In this document: one piece after another, positions 1 to 10,250 of the stretch
How the letters are laid out: the number at the start of each line of letters is the position of its first letter
Numbering within the stretch: position 1 is the first letter of the stretch
DNA from: Lucinisca nassula
Taxonomy: Eukaryota; Mollusca; Bivalvia; Lucinida; Lucinidae
Direction: 5' to 3'
NCBI GenBank assembly: GCA_963580285.1
Contig: OY757016.1
Location: forward strand, 43,911,124 to 43,975,123
Length of the DNA: 64,000 nucleotides
The notes under the pieces: model-generated
Told to the model about the DNA's origin: nothing
What the model saw: only the letters and a program-made list of their open reading frames with translations
Database searches by the model: none
Made by a program: the position numbers and the translations under genes

Positions 1-382
1 GAAGTTAACCTAATCACGGTTTTTATCTTTTCTACCCTTTTTGATTGCACGCCGGTGGGTCGGGCCTCAGATTCTATGACGATTCCAGTGTAAATGCGTG
101 CATAAATTTCATTTTACGTAATGTTGGTTGGTACCTGATGCTTCGTCTTTGGGCTGGCCCCTCGGAGTTTAACTGGTGTTTTTCTTTTGCTCCAGTGTTT
201 CATTTGTTTCGCGCTGTCGAGTCCTCAACATTGTTTCATCTCTGTGGCTGTTTAATTTGCATGTCCTCGGAGATGTCACACTGATGAGTTAGGAAGCCTT
301 CATGCGGACTGAACAAATTAATAGTCTAAACCACGACAGAAGAAGTAAGGGCGAGGAATGCAGCTGCGTAAAATTGATTTAA
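1..382. other. unassigned stretch
   Basis: I see no recognisable gene, exon or repeat here. Short open frames lack coding character. A poly-A-like run ends the stretch at the border of the repeat that follows. Confidence 0.4.
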
Positions 383-690
383 GCCCCCCACCCCCAAGAA
401 AAAAAAAGTGGAATACTTTTCACTGACCGTACGAAGACGGTTCTTCTGTAGCGTTTTATTTGTTTAATTGCTTGTTACTATTTTATGTCTCGCTTGTGTC
501 TTTTTTATTCTGGATAGCCAGTTGGCCATTTTGTTGGAAAGCAAGTGTTCTATTTGCTTTCCTCTGCTGTTGATTCCATCACGGTCTATTTACTTCTTGT
601 TTGTGCTTCTTTCCCTTTGGTGTCTCTGGTGGAAGGTGTAAATTAATTGTATCGATTCTTGATCATTGCTTTACTTCTCATCAAACATTA
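383..690 (+). repeat. dispersed repeat K, copy 1
   Basis: This segment is clearly related to 30,352-30,640. Shared landmarks in the same order are CACTGACCG, TCACTTGTGTCTTT-like text, GGCCATTTTG, CTTTCCCTTTGGTGTCT and TTAATTGTATC. Both copies follow an A-rich run and a C-rich run. No open frame is shared, so it is probably a non-coding end of a larger element. Its class is unknown. Confidence 0.6.
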
Positions 691-857
691 AATATACTTT
701 ACAGGATATCAACCCTCATCTTCACTTCTAGTGTGGTACAAAAAAGCATTTATGTTATAAGTAAAGGAGTAAAACACAGTATGAGGTAAAGAAACTGATT
801 TACATAACTAAAAAATAATAAATATACATTACTGAGGAAATTATCAGACTCACCAAC

Positions 858-1127
858 ACCACAGCAAAAGCACTGACTCGAAACGGCCAGTAACAATTAC
901 TGGCGGGCTTAAGTATATTTGACGGGATCCCAAATTGCACCCTCGGGGTCTGAGTTCGCTTTAGTGGGAAACTTGTTCTGACCTTTTGAACACAAAACTC
1001 CTTTGCCGTTCCATGTGTACTGCATTGATGTATCTTCCAATAAGTCTGAGGGAAAAAGCTGTTTCCACAACAAACGTAGGCGGTCGTGCCCATGTGTTTT
1101 CGCGAATGTTCGTTTAGATGTTTTCAA
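858..1127 (-). other. open frame, possible exon, unassigned
   Basis: On the minus strand, 1127 to 909 encodes 72 residues of balanced composition (KTHGHDRLRLLWKQLF near the start, DPEGAIWDP near the end). An overlapping frame runs further, to 800. A possible splice donor (GTGAGT) lies at about 860. I do not recognise the family. It could be an exon of a host or transposon gene, or chance. Confidence 0.25.
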
Positions 1128-2590
1128 TCTTAAGTCTTTACTACATGTCTGGCATGCGGAAAAAAAGTCATTTGGAAAATAAGGAATACATTATGTATCA
1201 ACGAAAATGTATTTTCATGACCAACATCACGTGAATTGCCATCTTGTTGTTGCGATATGTTGTAAAGCATTATCAGTTTGGCGTTTACGTTATCACAATT
1301 GTGGAAATTACCGTGAACTTTACCTTCCCGATTTTGTACCGTGAACTGGATCATTTTATAACACTTTGCATAACAGGCAAACAAACGGTGTATCGGTGTT
1401 AACTGTTACATGGAAACATGCTAGAGGTAATATTTGCAATTTCGGATGCGGTAGGATCATCTCAAACACTCTATTTGCAATAAATTTAAGATTTCTGCTG
1501 TTTGCCGTGGTCTTTATCACGATCTGTCGGGCTCGAGAAAAAAATTTGGGCGAGCATTTCTCCAAAACCAGACAGTTTCTGCCTTCAAAGCAAACGTTAT
1601 ACAAAATCGGAAGTTGAGCAGAGTACTTTGGTATATGACTCGTAAAAATGCGTGCTGTAATAACCAAAATATCGGGGAAAACCCGTACCTGAAGCGAGCG
1701 ATTTTCCTCATAAAATTCCGTTTACTATATCAAATGGTCACGTGGGTTCCCCACCCTGCATACCGCCATGTCATGGGGCATAAGGGGATGACTTTGGGTT
1801 ATCTTTTGGATCTTCTTTAAGTTAAAGGTACATGTGTGTTGTATGTATTCATAAGAAATACCTCAATGGGGCAATTCTAATGGGTACACACAGCATACAT
1901 TTTCAAGATAAAATAATATATAGGTTATATAGAATAAATCACCATTTAAGACATGACCTTAATAGTATTGACTGGGTCATAAACACACACACAAAAAAAA
2001 AAAAAACTCTTTGAGGCTATTCTGATCCCCTAGTATATTATGTAAATAGAGAATCGAGGAAAACTATCTTAGAATTGTCATCCGAGCCACACATACTCCC
2101 AATGTGAATTTGTCTATGAGTCAACAAGTCCTGTAATTTGGATCTTTAATTCTATCTAAATTACGAAGAGGAGTCTTTAATTCTATCACATCTGTTGAGT
2201 CAGAGAGCCTCTAGCGGAAAACTGAAAAAAAAGGCCGGAAAACATTTAGCCATCTTAACTGATTAAGCGCCGGTATTGCTCATGGAATTCCTGTAAAATC
2301 TCACAGTTTGCATGCAAATCTGTATTTCCAGCACTCCAGCACCAATTTACACTCTAATGAGAGGAATTTATACTTAAATGGTGCTTTTTATGGCTAAGTT
2401 GTAAAAAGATTTATTGCTATTTAATATGGTGTAAATTTATTAGGGCCAAATTTAGTGGTAGTTTTATATTTTTGATTGAACAATAAGATCATGGCTCTGA
2501 ATATAAGATAAGAAAGTTCTTCTTTCACTTGAATATTTATTATGTCTGATCAGTAACGCTTGGTTTTGAGTCATAAGTGCCCTATTTGAG
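1128..2590. other. mostly unassigned AT-rich DNA
   Basis: Short frames on both strands (for example 1366-1617 plus and 1356-1667 minus) overlap each other and show no family features. The only part I can name is a SINE tail near 1,944-1,997. Confidence 0.4.
1944..1997 (+). repeat. SINE-B 3' tail fragment
   Basis: The text ATGACCTTAATAGTATTGACT followed by a GGGTCATAAA-like stretch and an A/C-rich tail matches the last 50 bases of SINE-B copies such as 48,777-48,968. The 5' part is missing. Confidence 0.5.
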
Positions 2591-2595
2591 CTTAA

Positions 2596-2807
2596 CCCTT
2601 AACACTTATCCTGCTGAATATTCATTTTAGCCACACCAATCTCTGACTTTGAACCAATCAGATTACTTGATGTAAATTATTCCTACAAATTCATAAACTG
2701 AATGTTAAACAGTGTAGATCCTGATCAGATGGCTTCTTCAGAAGCCATCTGATCTGAATCTACACTATTTGCAAAGATAGTGGTTGTCGTGAGCAGCAGG
2801 ATAAGGT
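2596..2807. mobile_element. TTAA-1 MITE
   Basis: The ends read CTTATCCTGCTGA on the left and a GAGCAGCAGGATAAGG-like inverted copy on the right, next to TTAA. Inside is a hairpin at about 2,707-2,772 whose arms meet at CTTCTTCAGAAG. The family is defined by the cleaner copies at 13,116-13,349 and 49,659-49,863. TTAA flanks and CCCTT-type ends suggest a piggyBac-like source. No transposase is present. Confidence 0.7.
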
Positions 2808-2810
2808 TTA

Positions 2811-3275
2811 ACCCTTAACCTATCTTTGCAAATAATGTAGATCCAGATCAGAGATGGCTTCTTCAGAAGCCATCTGATCAGGAGCTGCACTGTGTAAATT
2901 GAACATACCGTATTCGACCTATTTACCGCACATGCTCCTATAAGCGCACATCCAAGCTTTTTCTGGAAAAAATACACAAGTGCACACTTTACAGTAACCT
3001 CCCAACAAATTCATATTGAGTTTTGCTGCATCTTTGACCCGGACAATCATATGTATATCTGGTGAACCCCTATGCTGAAATTCAGCTATAAAAAATCATA
3101 TGGCAAGCTTTTTTTTTTTCGTATTGAGTGTGCGCTTATTAGGTAGATTTTCACCACAATATTTTCATACACTTTTGAAAAAACTAAGCGCCCGGTGCGG
3201 TAAATAGGTCGAATACGGTATACACAGTATCAAGTAATTTGATTGATTGATAGTCAGAGATGGGTATTGCTTAAA
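2811..3275. mobile_element. TTAA-1 MITE, interrupted
   Basis: A second TTAA-1-like copy abuts the first. Its hairpin is at 2,829-2,895. Its right half (CAAGTAATTTGATTG, then GATGGG) resumes after 3,220. The middle is split by the TA-1 element at 2,908-3,218. Confidence 0.55.
2908..3218. mobile_element. TA-1 MITE with long terminal inverted repeats
   Basis: The ends are inverted copies of CCGTATTCGACCTATTTACC over about 25 bp, flanked by TA on both sides (2,906-2,907 and 3,219-3,220). TA duplication points to the Tc1/mariner/pogo group. A sister copy lies at 24,274-24,575. There is no coding capacity. Confidence 0.8.
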
Positions 3276-3296
3276 AATCATTCATTCAGAAGGATT

Positions 3297-3595
3297 GGCC
3301 CCCACCCATCGGGGCTTGAAGAAATAGATGGGCTGCACAATGCTTCCACGCAGAGCTGAATCTTACCGCACACAAGTACTGGTAAACCGCTTAAGGGATC
3401 TAAGCCTGCCCAGGCAAAGTGGTGACAGTCAGACCGTCCATGCTTATAAACCCAATTGGTTTCATTGGGCAACAGGGTTTTAGATGTAATTTCATCTCAA
3501 TGGTGGGGATAAAAGTCCCACAAAATTGGAAGCAACGTCTCCAAAATGACCTATACAGTGTTGACAGGGATGTAAAACCACAAATCAAACAAATC
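3297..3595 (+). mobile_element. SINE-A, full-length
   Basis: The sense order is GGCCCC..CATCGGGGCTTGAAG, ATGCTTCCACGCAGAGCTGA, CTAAGCCTGCCCAGGCAAAG, CCCACAAAATTGGAAGCAAC, then a CAAATCAAACAAA tail. No tRNA A and B boxes are evident in the 5' part. The 3' half is shared with tRNA-headed SINE-B, so both probably use the same LINE machinery. Confidence 0.8.
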
Positions 3596-3649
3596 ATTTA
3601 GAAGGATAAGGATAACGAGGCAATTTGTCCTGAACCCCACCAACCCCTC

Positions 3650-3805
3650 TCCACACCCTTAACATATAGCAGGAGTCCATTACAAAATTTAGGAGTGTCT
3701 GATTTTGTTATTGTTAGAGAGAACCCTGATCAGATGCTGCATTCTTCTGCATATAAACTGTGCCTGTACTGTTGGCTAGTGCCCCTGATTTTGGGGCTGC
3801 CAACA
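3650..3805. mobile_element. degenerate TTAA-3 MITE
   Basis: Related to 15,339-15,551. It has TATAGCAGGAGTC, AAAATTTAGGAGTGTC, a decayed CCCTGATCAGATGC hairpin and TGTACTGTT, but no clean ends. Confidence 0.5.
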
Positions 3806-3819
3806 TCGGGTTACCAAGT

Positions 3820-4062
3820 CTGTGTAATGAAAACCCAACTAAACCTCCCTTTATAGAGAAAACTGGGTTTTACAGGGGTATACATTATTTTCTTTATTTC
3901 TACTCCAAGACAAAGGTTGTGGTTACCAGTTAGAACCGCATCAATGAGGCAGTTCTAAGGAGTTCTCACAACCAATGGTCAAGTCAAAGGTTGTGGGTAC
4001 TCGTTAGAACCGCCTCATGGAGGCAGGCGGTTCTAAAGAGCACTCACAAACTATGTTTGGAA
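3820..4062. mobile_element. HP-4 hairpin MITE, with duplicated core
   Basis: HP-4 elements carry a hairpin built on GTACTCGTTAGAACCGCCTC, flanked by AT-rich text and AACCC..GGGTT arms. In this copy the core hairpin region appears twice, at about 3,912-3,975 and 3,985-4,055. That indicates an internal duplication. Confidence 0.6.
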
Positions 4063-4159
4063 TATAAATAAAAAAAATACAAAAATTTTTTTAGAAGAAG
4101 CATGGTATGAAGTCAACGTGACCAGATATTTAGGATAAATACGGTATAACACTGAAGAG

Positions 4160-4395
4160 CAAAATTTAACCCAATCACGACTATTGTTGTCTGCTTTGTT
4201 GTCTGCCGGTTACTTTGAAAATCATTTTTGCAAACAGTGTGAACCCAGATCAGACTGCTCCTCTAGGAGCAGACTGATGTGAGTTCACACTGTTTGCCTG
4301 TATGGAAAAAATATTTTTAAAAAGTTTGCAAAAAAATTTAGCAGACGACATAAGCAGACAACATTTTCACATGTATTTTTTCTCGGCGTCTTAAG
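4160..4395. mobile_element. TTAA-2 MITE
   Basis: TTAA-2 reads CCCATAAAATGCCAATCACG, a GTCGTCTGCT block, a hairpin ending CACTGTTTGCC, an inverted AGCAGACGACA block, then GGCATCTTAAGGG. In this copy the hairpin is at about 4,231-4,302. The left end is slightly eroded. Confidence 0.65.
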
Positions 4396-4762
4396 GGTTC
4401 TCAGCATCTGAGTCTTGAACTTTTCAAAATGTGTCCAATTACACTTTTCAAAATGTGACAGAAATGACAGATTATAATATGAGTTCAAGCATTGTCCAGT
4501 CATGGACCTGCACATGCAAGTGGTCAATAGATCTTGTGGTCAATTTGTTCTGGTCATTGTCAGTGTCTTGTTGGCCACCGGTCATTACAGGGATCAACAA
4601 TATTTACAGATGGTCTGATTTATTATGCTGCCATGTCATGGAACGTGCAATTATTTTTCTTCAGTCAAAATATGAATCGACCACTGCATGGTGATGCGAC
4701 CACAGCAAGTTCAAACATTATTCTATTGGTCACACAACTTGCACTCATCTGACTCTGTGTTG
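4396..4762. other. unassigned stretch
   Basis: Two overlapping plus-strand frames (4,431-4,694 and 4,534-4,752) show no domain character. I see nothing else to support. Confidence 0.35.
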
Positions 4763-5063
4763 TTTTGTTTGTTTGATCTGAGGTTTAACATCCCCGTCAA
4801 CACTATATAGGTCATTTTGGAGACATTGCTTCCAATTTTGTGGGACTTTTACCCAACATTGAGATGGAACGACATCTCAAGCCCTGCCGCCCAATGAAAC
4901 CAATAGAGTTTATTAGCATGGACGGTCAGACTCGCACCATTTTGCCTGGGCAGATTTAGATCCTCTAAGCGGTTAACCAGTACACATGTGCAGTCAGTTT
5001 CAGCTCTGCGTGAAAGCATCATGCAGCCCATCTATTTCTTCTAGCGCGGATGGGCAGGGGCCA
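4763..5063 (-). mobile_element. SINE-A, near full-length
   Basis: This is a reverse copy. It starts on the plus strand with TTTGTTTGATCTGAGGTTTA and ends with GGATGGGCAGGGGCC. All internal SINE-A blocks are present in order. Confidence 0.8.
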
Positions 5064-5262
5064 ACCTTTGTGTTGTCAGCAGCGTGGATACAACATCATA
5101 ACATTGCATCAACATTGGTACAATGTTGCTGAAATGTCATGTCGCCGTATCAGTGATGATATGTGACTGCTGAAGGGGCATAATTTTATGCCGAGTGGAC
5201 TGTATCAGAAGTTTGTGGTGTTTACGTGGTTGTCTGGGTCTAATGCTGACGGTGAACCCTGA

Positions 5263-5484
5263 ACCCATAAAATGCCAATCACGTTTGTCATCTACCAGTT
5301 TCTTTAAAAGTCATTTTTGCAAACTGTGGACCCAGATCAGACTGCTCCTCTAGGAGCAGTCTGATCTGGGTCCACACTGTTTGCCTGTATGCAAAAGTAT
5401 CTTCAAAAAGTTTGCGAGAAGATTCAGCAGACGACATAAGCAGACGACTTTTTCAGATGTAATTTTTCTTGGCATCTTCAGGGC
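5263..5484. mobile_element. TTAA-2 MITE
   Basis: It starts CCCATAAAATGCCAATCACG and ends TTGGCATCTTCAGGGC. The central hairpin at 5,318-5,390 has near-perfect arms meeting at CTCCTCTAGGAG. The flanking TTAA is not preserved here. Confidence 0.7.
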
Positions 5485-5559
5485 TAAGATGCAAAGATAA
5501 GCTGCATCTGACAATGTTGTCTGTTTATGCCATCTGCTGCATCTTCTTGCAAACTGTTT

Positions 5560-5765
5560 AAAAATATTTTTGCATACAGGCAAACAGTGTGGACCCTGAA
5601 CAGACTGCTTCTAGTTTGATCTAGGAGTAGTCTGATCTAGCCAAACTGTGTGGACACTGATCAGACTGGAGCAGTTTGATGTTGGTCCAGGCTGTTTGCA
5701 AAAATGACTTTTGTAGTAAGTAGCAGACAACAAAACAGACAATAATTGTCTTAAGGCTTAAGCTA
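5560..5765. mobile_element. rearranged TTAA-2 relative with two hairpins
   Basis: Two hairpin arms of the GCAAACAGTGTGGACC type follow each other at about 5,580-5,700. They are flanked by the GCAGACAACAAA block typical of TTAA-2. It looks like one element inserted into, or recombined with, another. Confidence 0.5.
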
Positions 5766-5829
5766 TCTGGGCACTCAAAATCTGTTGACGTTTTCCCACT
5801 TTCTAATAAGTGTTTCACATGATTTCTTT

Positions 5830-6112
5830 GCTTTGTGGTTTAACCTCTCTATCAACACTATTTACCGGTAGGTCATTTTGGAGACATTGTTTCCAATTTT
5901 GTGGGACTTTTATCCAACATTGAGATGAAATGACATCTCAAGCCCCACTGCCAAATGAAACCAGTAGGGCTAAAATGCATTGGACGGTCTAACTTGCACC
6001 ACTTTTTCTGGGGAAAGTTTACTCCTTCTAAGCAGTTTACCTGTACTCATATGTGGTCACTTTCAGCTCTGCGTGGAAGCACTATGTAGCCCATGGATGG
6101 GCGGGGGGGCCC
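5830..6112 (-). mobile_element. SINE-A
   Basis: Reverse copy with all main blocks. The 3' tail is eroded (CTTTGTGGTTTAACC). The 5' end GGATGGGCGGGG lies at the right edge. Confidence 0.7.
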
Positions 6113-6170
6113 AGCTTTCACATGAAGAAATCTGTTATTGCCCATGTATCCAGTGCAATAAACATCTCTG

Positions 6171-6464
6171 CCCCCGACCAGCGGGGCTTGAAGAAATAGA
6201 TGGGCTGCATGATGCTTCCACGCAGAGCTGAAACCGGCCCGCACACGAGTACTGGTAAACCGCTTAGAGGATCTAAGCCTGCCCAGGCAAAGCAGTGCCA
6301 GTCGGTCGGTCTATGTTTATAAACCCTATTGGTTTCATATGGCGGCAGGTCTTGAGATGTCATTTCATCTCAATGTCGGGTAAAAGTCCCACAAAATTTG
6401 AAGCAACGTCTCCAACATGACCTTTACAGTGTTGATGGGGACGTTAAACCTCAAATCAAACAAA
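6171..6464 (+). mobile_element. SINE-A, full-length
   Basis: It runs from CCCCCGACCAGCGGGGCTTG to CAAATCAAACAAAAT. Together with the reverse copy ending at 6,112 it forms a divergent, head-to-head pair separated by about 58 bp. Confidence 0.8.
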
Positions 6465-6873
6465 ATCTAAAGAATGATGCGCAGTATGTTAGCAACTGGC
6501 GGCTGAACTGAGCAGCAGCGAATTTGAGGATTCACATGTCATTGCCACTGGACTGCATATGACAGAGCATGATTACTGCGAAATGTACTTGAAATCCCAT
6601 CAGCCCTTTCTAAATCAATTATCTTTGGACCCACTTCAGGGTGCATTGTGGCGCAGGATTATGGTTAATATCAAGTTGTTGTTGGTCAAGATTTCATTGT
6701 CCTTTTTGACCACAAATCTGCAAACATCATCTGTCATTGCCAGCTGTATCGTAAATGGGAGAATCCAAGATCTGCTTAGCCCTTTCACCCCTGGGTGTCT
6801 GGAGTGGACTCTGCCAGCCTTAAATATGGACATGTCCATTATTGTAGTTAGGGAGTTTATGCAAGATCATTAA
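6465..6873 (+). other. open frame of 104 residues, probably repeat-derived
   Basis: The longest frame here is 6,559-6,873. I do not recognise the product. Text near 6,780-6,860 (CCCTTTCACCCCTGGGTGTC, then TGGACATGTCCATT) recurs in diverged form at about 55,232-55,310. This suggests a dispersed repeat rather than a gene. Confidence 0.35.
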
Positions 6874-7120
6874 TCCATGAAATGCCAATCATGACAATTG
6901 TCGTCTGCTTTGTCGTCTGCCGGTTACTTTAAAGTCATTTTTGCAAACAGAGTGGACCCAGATCAGACTGCTCCTAGGACCCAGATCAGGAGCAGTCTGA
7001 TCTGAGTCCACACTGTTTGCCTGTATGAAAAAATAATTCTAAAAAGGTTTGCAAGAAGAATTCAGCAGACGACATAAGCAGACGACATTTTCAGATGTAG
7101 TTTTTCTCTCCATCTTCATG
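6874..7120. mobile_element. TTAA-2 MITE with enlarged hairpin loop
   Basis: Complete in outline, from CCATGAAATGCCAATCATG to the CATCTTC end. The hairpin at 6,940-7,022 repeats CCTAGGACCCAGATCAGGAG in its loop, a small internal duplication. Confidence 0.65.
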
Positions 7121-7258
7121 TCTGTTTGAATTGGGGTTTAACGTCCCCGTCAACACTATTTAGGTCATTTTGGAGACATTGCTTCCAATTTTGTGGGACT
7201 TTCACCCGACATTGAGGTGAAATGATATCTCAAGCCCGGCCGCCCAATGAAACCAGAA
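7121..7258 (-). mobile_element. SINE-A, 5'-truncated
   Basis: Only the 3' half of the SINE is present, in reverse. It starts TCTGTTTGAATTGGGGTTTA directly at the end of a TTAA-2 MITE. Confidence 0.7.
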
Positions 7259-7377
7259 GGGGCGTAAAAGGTTAACAGACAGTGACGGTGACCACAGGAT
7301 GAGACGACACATCTCATCTGGATCGACACAGGTTCCTTAGCTACAATATCAGTGTACTGGTTTGGAAAGAAGTGGCT

Positions 7378-7682
7378 TTGTTCGTTTGATTTGAGGTTTA
7401 ACGTCGCCTTCAACACTATTTGCGTCATTTTGGAAAAGTTGCTTCCAATTTTGTGGGACTTTCACCCGACCCTGAGATGAAATGACATCTCAATTCCTGC
7501 CGCCCAATGAAACCAAGAGGGTTTTTATACATGGACGGGCCGACTTGCACCACTTTGCCTGGGCAGGCTTAGACCGTCTAACTAGTTTACCAGTACTTGA
7601 GTGCGGTCGGTTTCTTCTTTGCGCAGCCCAATCTTGTTTCTCCAAGCCCTGATGGGTGTGTGTGGGAGGTGGGCGGGGGGTG
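7378..7682 (-). mobile_element. SINE-A
   Basis: Reverse copy, nearly complete. The part before its 5' GGGCGGGGGG end carries TGTGTGTGGGAGGTGGGCGG. Confidence 0.7.
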
Positions 7683-7840
7683 GGCAATGGAAAGAAGATT
7701 TTCTTCTCTATTCAGAGACATCTCATTCAGTTGCTGTGGAGCAAATTCTTGCCTTTAAAAGGGAGGGAAATTTATCTCACTTCAAATTGACTTCTTTCCA
7801 TATTTTAAACTGGCTATTTTGTTCAATACAATGCCATGTT

Positions 7841-7999
7841 TGGGGCCCGCACCCATCTCAGCTCAGAGAAATAGATTGGGCTGCACAATGCTTCCACACA
7901 GAGCTGAAACCAACCATACATGAGTACCGGTACTGATAAACCACTTAGGTCTAAGCTTGACTAGGCAAAGTGGTGTGAGTGGGACCGTCCCAGCATATA
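7841..7999 (+). mobile_element. SINE-A, left part of a split copy
   Basis: The SINE runs to GACCGTCCCAGCATATA. It stops where the 1.8 kb element begins. The continuation TAAACCCTATTGGTTTCATT is found at 9,808 after the insertion. Confidence 0.8.
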
Positions 8000-8343
8000 G
8001 GAGGTTTTAGGAATTCCGTTTATGACGTCATTCTTGCACATGTGCAAAGTACTGGCCGTCAATTGAAACGGCCATCGCTATTCAAATGCATTGGCGGAAC
8101 TTAAAATGCTAACAATATTCAGACATTAATTTTGGAGAGGAAACATACCCGTTTTCATTGAAATAATGCCTCGACAAGGAAAGAATGATATTTCACTTTT
8201 ATTACCGAAATTCATTTATCCTAAATCCGTTTTTAATTGACGAAAATCTTTTCGTGAAGTGACCCATGTCAATGGCTTGAGATACCGTTATTCGCGAAAG
8301 ATTACTTACAAAATAAGTGTTTACGTAACTTTCGTTTTATTCG

Positions 8344-8345
<2 letters not shown>

Positions 8346-8403
<58 letters not shown>

Positions 8404-8404
8404 A

Positions 8405-8443
<39 letters not shown>
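8346..8443 (+). repeat. TATC microsatellite
   Basis: About 24 TATC units with one TATA interruption near 8,400. The same tract sits at the same position in the second copy (14,715-14,851), so it is part of the element and has changed length. Confidence 0.95.
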
Positions 8444-8446
<3 letters not shown>

Positions 8447-8504
8447 GAGAAATCTGTTCAACGATCAGTCTACATGTGCAATTTAAATGTCCATCCTGAC
8501 AGTC

Positions 8505-8880
8505 GAAATAAACTAATGAGTGGACTGACGGAGGGGCGTTGAGTCAATGTTGGTTCTACGTCATCCCGTCGATACCCACTCCAACTCATTTCATTGTCAC
8601 ATGACGGTTTTGACTGTTGACATGAGAGAGAGAGACAGAGAGAGAGAGAGAGGTTTGACTGACAAACTGACAGTAGACAGACAGACGACACACAGACCGA
8701 CTGACTGAATGACTGACTAACAGACGAACGGATAAAATAAACATACTGGCAGTCGAAAAAAAAATCAACAATGAGTGGACTTACAGACGGACATCGAGTC
8801 AACGTTGGCTCGACGTCATGCCGTCGACAACCACTCCAACTCACTTCAATGTCACGTACGTGACCGTTGAGATTAGAAAG
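8505..8880. repeat. internal duplicated block of the 1.8 kb element
   Basis: The block AATGAGTGGACT..GGTTCTACGTCAT..CACTCCAACTCA occurs at about 8,505-8,606 and again at about 8,770-8,865. It gives long but meaningless minus-strand frames (to 153 residues) that also cross a GA tract. Confidence 0.6.
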
Positions 8881-8916
8881 AGGTTTGACTGATCCCTGTG
8901 TCCAAGAAGCCCATAA

Positions 8917-9123
8917 CCCTTTTTGTTCCAAACGGAATCTTCCTCATTATATATAGCAGGAGTCATTTTCAAAATTTAGGGGTGCCAGGTTGTGTTTTCT
9001 CTAAAATTTATTTGGAAAATGGCCGAACTTTTTGCAAACAGTGTAGGCCCTGATCTGTGGCGTCTGAACTGGGCCTGTACTGTTTGTCACTTACCCTTTT
9101 TGGGGTTTCCGGTACCAAATGGG
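8917..9123. mobile_element. TTAA-3 MITE, nested
   Basis: The ends are CCCTTTTTGTTCC and GGTACCAAATGGG, next to ATAA and TTAA. The central hairpin is decayed. The copy at 15,339-15,551 sits at the same place in the sister element, so the MITE entered their common ancestor. Confidence 0.7.
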
Positions 9124-9507
9124 TTAATGTAGACCTAAGGGCTTGGCAGGTTGAACCACTCTACAAATCTACCAGATTTTACTGTAAAATCTTGCACTTG
9201 CGAAGGAGTGTTTCATTCTTATGCACTGAAAGGGTGTTCTACATGTGTTTTGAATTTAATGTTCCAATCCCACTGAGTCTTGATGGGTCCGAGCACTGGG
9301 CAAATGCCATTTTATTAAGCAATGCCGTATTATCGCCAACCCAACGTTCTGACGTTTCATTGACGTTGCAATGTCAAATTCAATGCATCGCTTTGAAGTT
9401 GGTTTGATGTAGACACGACGTTGTTGACACGCTACATGTCGGTTGACGTGGCGTCATTTAACGACAAACTGTAATTTACATTTGCCTGCCTCGCTAATTG
9501 TTTGTGC

Positions 9508-9559
<52 letters not shown>
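9508..9559 (+). repeat. GA microsatellite
   Basis: An uninterrupted GA tract of about 25 units in the right part of the 1.8 kb element. Confidence 0.9.
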
Positions 9560-9561
<2 letters not shown>

Positions 9562-9803
9562 GCATGTTGGGTCGTATGTACAATATATCATTTCGTAATG
9601 CGAAATTTCACATCTGGCAGCATATCGGTGTTTCTCCCTTTATCTTACATTAGAATTCGCCAAAAGTTTAAAAGAATTCCACTGATTTACGCTGTAATTA
9701 ACACTTTATCTGACCCACTGCCTTTGAAGCAATACGACAGATGACGGCCAGGGCTTTTCCCGATCTATTTTTAGAACCGGAAGTACGTCACGAAAAAAGC
9801 TCC

Positions 9804-9851
9804 TATATAAACCCTATTGGTTTCATTGGGCGGCAGGGATTGAGATATTTT
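9804..9851 (+). mobile_element. SINE-A, right part of the split copy
   Basis: It resumes with TAAACCCTATTGGTTTCATT and is cut after GGGATTGAGATATT by a reverse SINE-B. The 3' tail of this SINE is lost. Confidence 0.75.
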
Positions 9852-10165
9852 TGGGTTTGTTTGTTTGTATTGGAGTTTAACAGCCCAGTCAACACTATTT
9901 TAGGTCATTTTTGAGCAGGTCAGTTTACCTATCCACACTTTTCCTTGGCAGGCTTATACGTAAGCGGTTAACCAGTACAGTGCACATTCTTTTGCCAGAA
10001 ACTGACAGCTGCTCTTCTTGAATCAGCAGAAGGGAGAGAATGACCGTAGAAAAGATTTCATGATCAATCTCCACCACAAAAGAATGTTGCCAACCTGGCA
10101 GATATCGAACCCCTGTCCTCAAGACCATTCACATGCGCATCCGACTGGGCTACCGAGGCTGGCTC
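9852..10165 (-). mobile_element. SINE-B with tRNA-like head
   Basis: Reverse copy. In sense it would start with a tRNA-like head: GGTAGCCCAGTCGGATGCGC is the A-box region and a GGGTTCGATATC-like B box follows. It then reads CATGAAATCTTTTCTACGG and ends with AACAAACAAAC. The A and B boxes identify RNA polymerase III-type SINE ancestry. Confidence 0.75.
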
Positions 10166-10169
10166 TCAA

Positions 10170-10243
10170 AGCTGGGTACAAGTCCTACAAAATTGGAAGC
10201 AACCTCTTCAAAATGACACAAATAGTGTTGGTGGGAACGTTTA
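10170..10243 (+). mobile_element. SINE-A 3' fragment
   Basis: It matches AAGTCCTACAAAATTGGAAG through GTGTTGGTGGGAACGTTTAC. The tail is missing. Confidence 0.6.
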
Positions 10244-10250
10244 CAAGTCT

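Larger units (their letters stand above)
8000..9803. mobile_element. 1.8 kb non-coding element, complete copy
   Basis: It begins GGAGGTTTTAGGAATTCCG and ends AAAAAAGCTCC. TATA flanks it on both sides (7,996-7,999 and 9,804-9,807). It splits a SINE-A, which fixes both ends. Inside are a TATC tract, GA tracts, a TTAA-3 MITE and two diverged copies of a block with GACGTCATGCCGTCGAC-like text. Terminal inverted repeats are very short (GGAG/CTCC). No transposase is seen. A second copy starts at 14,391. Confidence 0.75.

Noticed and set aside
8470..8931. 153-residue minus-strand frame, and its counterparts at 14,863-15,353
   Set aside because: It crosses GA microsatellites and duplicated blocks of the 1.8 kb element. 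No known domain.
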